A stretch of DNA of 35,308 bases from contig JAEWMO010000054.1 in the NCBI GenBank assembly GCA_023457135.1, positions 1 through 35,308 on the forward strand, given 5' to 3'. A program made the position numbers and the translations under genes. Below the pieces are notes generated by a model that ran no database searches, had not been told where the DNA came from, and saw nothing but the letters and a program-made list of their open reading frames with translations. This document shows positions 32,414 to 35,308 of this stretch, one piece after another (position 1 is the first letter of the stretch; every line of letters starts with the position of its first letter). The DNA comes from Methanobacteriota archaeon (GTDB taxonomy: Archaea; Halobacteriota; Methanomicrobia; Methanomicrobiales; Methanoculleaceae).

Positions 32414-33591
32414 ACAGGATTACACAATGCATGCACGGGCGGGGAACGGTCAGCGGCGTCGTCCGTCACCAGAACAGGCCGCTTACAGAAGTGCCGGGGA
32501 AGTATCTCGCGTTCGTGCGGGAGTACCGGCCGGTCGTCTTCTGGAACCTCACCGACCGGTGCAACCTGGCCTGTGCCCACTGTTACGGCAGGTCCGGACC
32601 GGACTCGGGAACGGAGAACGAACTCTCGACCGACGAGGCCCTCGCGCTCATCGATGACTTCGCCGCGATGGGCGTGCCGCTCATCCTTCTCTCCGGCGGC
32701 GAACCCCTCCTCCGCGAGGACCTGCCGGAACTCGCGCGTGCGGCGGGCGAGCGCGGGATCCGGACCGCGCTCAGCACGAACGGCACCCTGATCACCCCCG
32801 GCGCCGCCCGGATGATCCGGGACGCGGGGATCGGCTACGTCGGGATATCGCTCGACGGTGCGTCCCCGGAGACCCACGACGCCTTCCGGGGGACGAGAGG
32901 TGCGTTCGAGCGGGCGATGGAAGGGTTTGCCCGGTGCCGGGAGGCCGGCATCCGGACTGGCCTCCGGGTCACCCTGACAAAGGAGAATTATGGGGAGCTC
33001 GCGGCCCTCATCGACCTCGCGGCGGCCGAAGGCGCCTCCCGGTTCTGCCTCTACTGGCTCGTCCCGAGCGGGCGGGGGAACGAGATCTACGACCGGCTCC
33101 AGGTAGGCCCGGAGGAGGTAGACGGGGCGCTCACCCTGCTCTACCGGAAGGCCAGGGAGACCGATCCCGGCGCCATGGAGTTCCTGACCGTCGACGCCCC
33201 GCAGGACTGCGTCCACCTCCTCCGGGCCATGGAGCGGGACGGGTCTCCCGACGTTTGCGAGGCCGAGGCACTCGTCCGGTCCCTGAACGGCGGATGCAGC
33301 GCGGGTACGCGGGTGGCGAACGTCGACCCGAGGGGAGACGTCTACCCCTGCCAGTTCGCCCGGTCGCCGGGGTTCCTCGTCGGCAACGTCCGGGAACGGC
33401 CGTTCTCCCGGATCTGGCAGGACGCCCAGAATCCCGTCCTCTCCCGGTTCAGGGCAACACCGCGGGACCTCTCGGGGAAGTGCGGGCGGTGCGGCTACCG
33501 GGACCTCTGCGGCGGTGGCTGCCGTGTGCGGGCGTATGCCGCCGGCGGGGACCACGCCGCTCCCGACCCGTTCTGTTTCGTCGAGAGATAA
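32410..33591 (+). CDS. ahbC: Radical SAM 12,18-didecarboxysiroheme deacetylase, AhbC-type
   Basis: 393 residues. An N-terminal stretch 'MHGRGTVSGVVRH' typical of AhbC/NirJ precedes the cluster motif Cys51, Cys55, Cys58 ('DRCNLACAHCYG'), 'LSGGEPLLRED', 'GISLDGASPETHDAFRG', and a SPASM-like end with 'CGRCGYRDLCGGGCRVRAYA' and 'DPFCF'. In the Ahb pathway it removes the two acetate side chains of didecarboxysiroheme to give iron-coproporphyrin III, the substrate of AhbD. NirJ of heme d1 synthesis is the main alternative, but the neighbouring AhbD favours heme b. It is the third gene of the ahb operon, translationally coupled to the decarboxylase. Confidence 0.88.
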   Translation: MNRITQCMHGRGTVSGVVRHQNRPLTEVPGKYLAFVREYRPVVFWNLTDRCNLACAHCYGRSGPDSGTENELSTDEALALIDDFAAMGVPLILLSGGEPLLREDLPELARAAGERGIRTALSTNGTLITPGAARMIRDAGIGYVGISLDGASPETHDAFRGTRGAFERAMEGFARCREAGIRTGLRVTLTKENYGELAALIDLAAAEGASRFCLYWLVPSGRGNEIYDRLQVGPEEVDGALTLLYRKARETDPGAMEFLTVDAPQDCVHLLRAMERDGSPDVCEAEALVRSLNGGCSAGTRVANVDPRGDVYPCQFARSPGFLVGNVRERPFSRIWQDAQNPVLSRFRATPRDLSGKCGRCGYRDLCGGGCRVRAYAAGGDHAAPDPFCFVER

Positions 33592-33713
33592 GAGGAGGGG
33601 GTGGCGGTTCCGTCGCGACTGCACCCCGAGCGCGTCCGCGACACACAGGCAAACCGGCGACGCATGTTTCACAACGCTTATCCTCCCGGATCCTGAACAT
33701 GAAGAGGAATGCG

Positions 33714-34619
33714 ATGATGAAGAGAACTGTATTCGCTGCTCTTGCTATCTCCGTGCTCGTCCTCGCGGCGGGATGCACGGGTTCGGCACCGGAGACCGCG
33801 GCGCCGGCCAATATCACCGGCGCCCCGGTCCAGACGGTGCACGTCGGGGATATCAATATCGCCTACAGGACGGTCGGCGCCGGCGAGCCGATCGTCATGA
33901 TCATGGGCTTTGCCGGCACCATGGACCTCTGGAGCACCGGGCTCGTCGAGAGACTGGCTAAAGACCACAGCGTGATCGTCTTTGACAACCGGGGAATGGG
34001 ATTGACGGCGGCCTCGGACGCTCCATTCTCCCTCGAACTCTTCGCCGACGATACGGCCGGGCTGATGAGCGCGCTCAACATCTCCAGCGCCCACGTGATT
34101 GGGTGGTCGATGGGCGCCGATATCGCCCAGGAACTCGCGCTCCGGCACCCGGAGAGGGTCGAGTCCCTGATCCTGGTGGCCGGGGACTGCGGCGGCGACG
34201 AGGCCGTCCCGCCCACGGACGAGGTGCTCGCCCGGCTCACGGACACCACGGGCACCCCGCAGGAGCAGGGAGCAAGGCTCCTTGCCCTCCTCTTCCCCCC
34301 GGACTGGTTTGCCGATCACCAGGACCTCTCCTCCTACTTCCCGGAGGTGACGGAGTCTTCGAGCCCGGAGAGCATCGGACGGCAGGCCGCGGCGATGGCG
34401 ACCTGGAACGGCACCTACGACCGCCTCCCGGAGATCACGCAGAAGACGCTCGTGGTCACCGGGACGGAGGACGTCATTGCTCCCTCAAAGAATGCATTCA
34501 TCCTCGGCGAGAGGATCCCGGGCGCGTGGGTCGTCCAGTTCAAAGAGGCCGGGCACGGCCTGATGTACCAGGACCTCGACGGACTCGCGGAGACGGTGCT
34601 CTTCTTCATCGGGGCCTGA
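33714..34619 (+). CDS. Secreted alpha/beta hydrolase lipoprotein
   Basis: 301 residues. The signal peptide ends in the lipobox 'VLAAGC', so Cys21 should be lipidated and the enzyme held on the outer face of the membrane. The hydrolase fold follows: 'VMIMGFAGTMDLW' at the oxyanion site, 'FDNRGMGLTA', nucleophile elbow 'GWSMG' with Ser132, Asp253 in 'GTEDVIAP' and His281 in 'EAGHGLM'. The substrate is unknown. ATGs at 33699, 33714 and 33717 are in frame; 33714 is taken because GAGGA lies five bases upstream and the signal peptide then has normal length. A TATA-like 'cgcttatcc' is near 33675. Monocistronic, followed by a T-tract. Confidence 0.88.
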   Translation: MMKRTVFAALAISVLVLAAGCTGSAPETAAPANITGAPVQTVHVGDINIAYRTVGAGEPIVMIMGFAGTMDLWSTGLVERLAKDHSVIVFDNRGMGLTAASDAPFSLELFADDTAGLMSALNISSAHVIGWSMGADIAQELALRHPERVESLILVAGDCGGDEAVPPTDEVLARLTDTTGTPQEQGARLLALLFPPDWFADHQDLSSYFPEVTESSSPESIGRQAAAMATWNGTYDRLPEITQKTLVVTGTEDVIAPSKNAFILGERIPGAWVVQFKEAGHGLMYQDLDGLAETVLFFIGA

Positions 34620-34628
34620 TATTTCTCC

Positions 34629-34633
34629 TTTTT
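34629..34633 (+). terminator. T-tract between convergent hydrolase and TrmO genes
   Basis: ctcctttttcctc sits in the 28-base gap between the stop codons at 34619 (+) and 34648 (-), consistent with transcript end of the plus-strand gene. Confidence 0.4.
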
Positions 34634-34647
34634 CCTCGCGGCACCGC

Positions 34648-35136
34648 TCACTCCCCGTCCGTGAACTCCGCCGCCCAGTCGAACCCCGCGTTCTCCTCGT
34701 ACCACTGCGGCCAGTGGGAGGACCATGCCGGCACCCTCACGTCGCGGACCCGCTCGGTGCACGGGAGATATGGCTTGATGTCGAGGACCGGCGTCCCGTC
34801 GTCGGCGTCGATGTAGGCGACCCAGATCACGCCCGCGGCGGCGTCGACATCTATCACCGGGGCCGCCGAGAGCGCGATCGGGTTCGGCCGGACCGGCGAG
34901 CGGGTCGCAAAGATCCCGATCGTCTCCGGGCCTCTCGTGTAGGGCTTTCTGCAGGTGGTCTCGCTCCGGCGCTCTGCCGTATCGGCTCTGTCGCCCCACC
35001 AGAGGACCTGGATATAGCTGAACCCCGAAAGCCCCTGGAGGGCGGGCCGGAACGGTTCGTCGATCTCGATCAAAAATGACCCCTCGTCGGCGTGCACGGT
35101 GCCGATTGGTCTGACGCTGAACGTGCGTGTGTCCAT
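34648..35136 (-). CDS. TrmO/TsaA-type tRNA methyltransferase (UPF0066)
   Basis: 162 residues. The single-sheeted beta-barrel SAM methyltransferase family that N6-methylates the t6A37 residue of some threonine tRNAs in bacteria. Signature seen: 'VRPIGTVHA' at the start, 'GLSGFSYIQVLWWGDRAD', and the family hallmark 'FATRSPVRPNPIALS' followed by 'LDIKPYLPCTE'. Archaeal members are common, though less studied. The ATG at 35136 begins the family pattern directly; the frame is open to 35223 but that lead is Pro/Thr-rich and not family-like. Confidence 0.92.
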   Translation of the reverse strand: MDTRTFSVRPIGTVHADEGSFLIEIDEPFRPALQGLSGFSYIQVLWWGDRADTAERRSETTCRKPYTRGPETIGIFATRSPVRPNPIALSAAPVIDVDAAAGVIWVAYIDADDGTPVLDIKPYLPCTERVRDVRVPAWSSHWPQWYEENAGFDWAAEFTDGE

Positions 35137-35203
35137 CACGGTCAATGGTGGGTCGGGCAGGAGAAAAAGGGTCCGGGTCTCCCCCGGGGGAGAGTTCGTG
35201 GGT

Positions 35204-35308
35204 TCAGGGGAGCAATCCGTCAACGTACTCGAGGAACCGCTCCACGGTCGCCGTCAGGTACGGCCCTTCCTCGTATGCCGTCGCAAGGGTCAGGCGGCCG
35301 CGGAAGGT
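35204..35308 (-). CDS. C-terminal end of an unidentified protein (cut by window edge)
   Basis: Thirty-four codons and a TGA are present, with GC-rich third positions and an amphipathic helix-like sequence ('EGPYLTATVERFLEYVDGLL'). That is enough to say a real gene enters the window here, not enough to name it. It lies in the same direction as trmO, with 67 bases between. Confidence 0.6.
   Translation of the reverse strand, partial: TFRGRLTLATAYEEGPYLTATVERFLEYVDGLLP

Noticed and set aside
1..35308. CRISPR arrays, tRNA/rRNA genes, insertion sequences, attachment sites
   Set aside because: No spaced direct repeats, no cloverleaf-like sequence and no transposase or integrase were seen. Small RNAs without strong structure cannot be excluded by eye.

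Overview
The window is high-GC archaeal DNA, most likely from a hydrogenotrophic methanogen of the order Methanomicrobiales, with Methanoculleus the best guess. This rests on the gene families present: PAS-rich histidine kinases with a 'THD(V/I)xN' phosphoacceptor box, a two-gene siroheme decarboxylase set with radical SAM heme enzymes, a Thermoanaerobacter-type secondary alcohol dehydrogenase, and a SPASM radical SAM protein of a methanogen type. Archaeal TATA boxes, some giving near-leaderless starts, and GGAG/GAGG ribosome binding sites agree. The species cannot be fixed from the sequence alone. Genes are densely packed on both strands. High GC creates many long shadow reading frames, which were left out.

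Left part (1-6.9 kb): a six-PAS histidine kinase runs off the left edge. It is followed by a small divergent lipoprotein-like protein and by a HAMP histidine kinase paired with a membrane-anchored substrate-binding protein that has no transporter genes beside it. A gene-poor stretch of about 800 bases (6.1-6.9 kb) follows. Middle left (6.9-18.4 kb): metabolic and housekeeping genes. These are an NADP-type secondary alcohol dehydrogenase, an APC amino-acid permease interrupted by one in-frame TAG, a J-domain protein, a cysteine desulfurase operon with a methyltransferase, dCMP deaminase, further methyltransferases, a membrane-anchored unknown, an alpha/beta hydrolase, an M24 peptidase and the bacterial-type GTPase RsgA.

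Middle right (18.5-28.6 kb): sensory genes dominate. Two tandem paralogous 7TM-PAS histidine kinases, a single-pass protein with three tandem Cache-like sensor repeats and no output domain, and a PAS protein that has lost its kinase parts lie among a methyltransferase, a DUF998 membrane protein, a SPASM radical SAM enzyme and a flavin-binding protein. No receiver-domain (response regulator) gene is seen in the window.

Right part (28.7-35.3 kb): an AlkD-like repair gene is coupled to a divergent metallophosphoesterase. Next comes a tight three-gene operon for the siroheme-to-heme (Ahb) pathway, in which the heme synthase AhbD is fused to one siroheme decarboxylase subunit, followed by the partner decarboxylase and AhbC. 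A secreted alpha/beta hydrolase lipoprotein, TrmO and a partial gene at the right edge finish the window. The most notable points are the AhbD-decarboxylase fusion, the amber codon in the permease, the binding-protein/kinase pair and the triple sensor-repeat protein.
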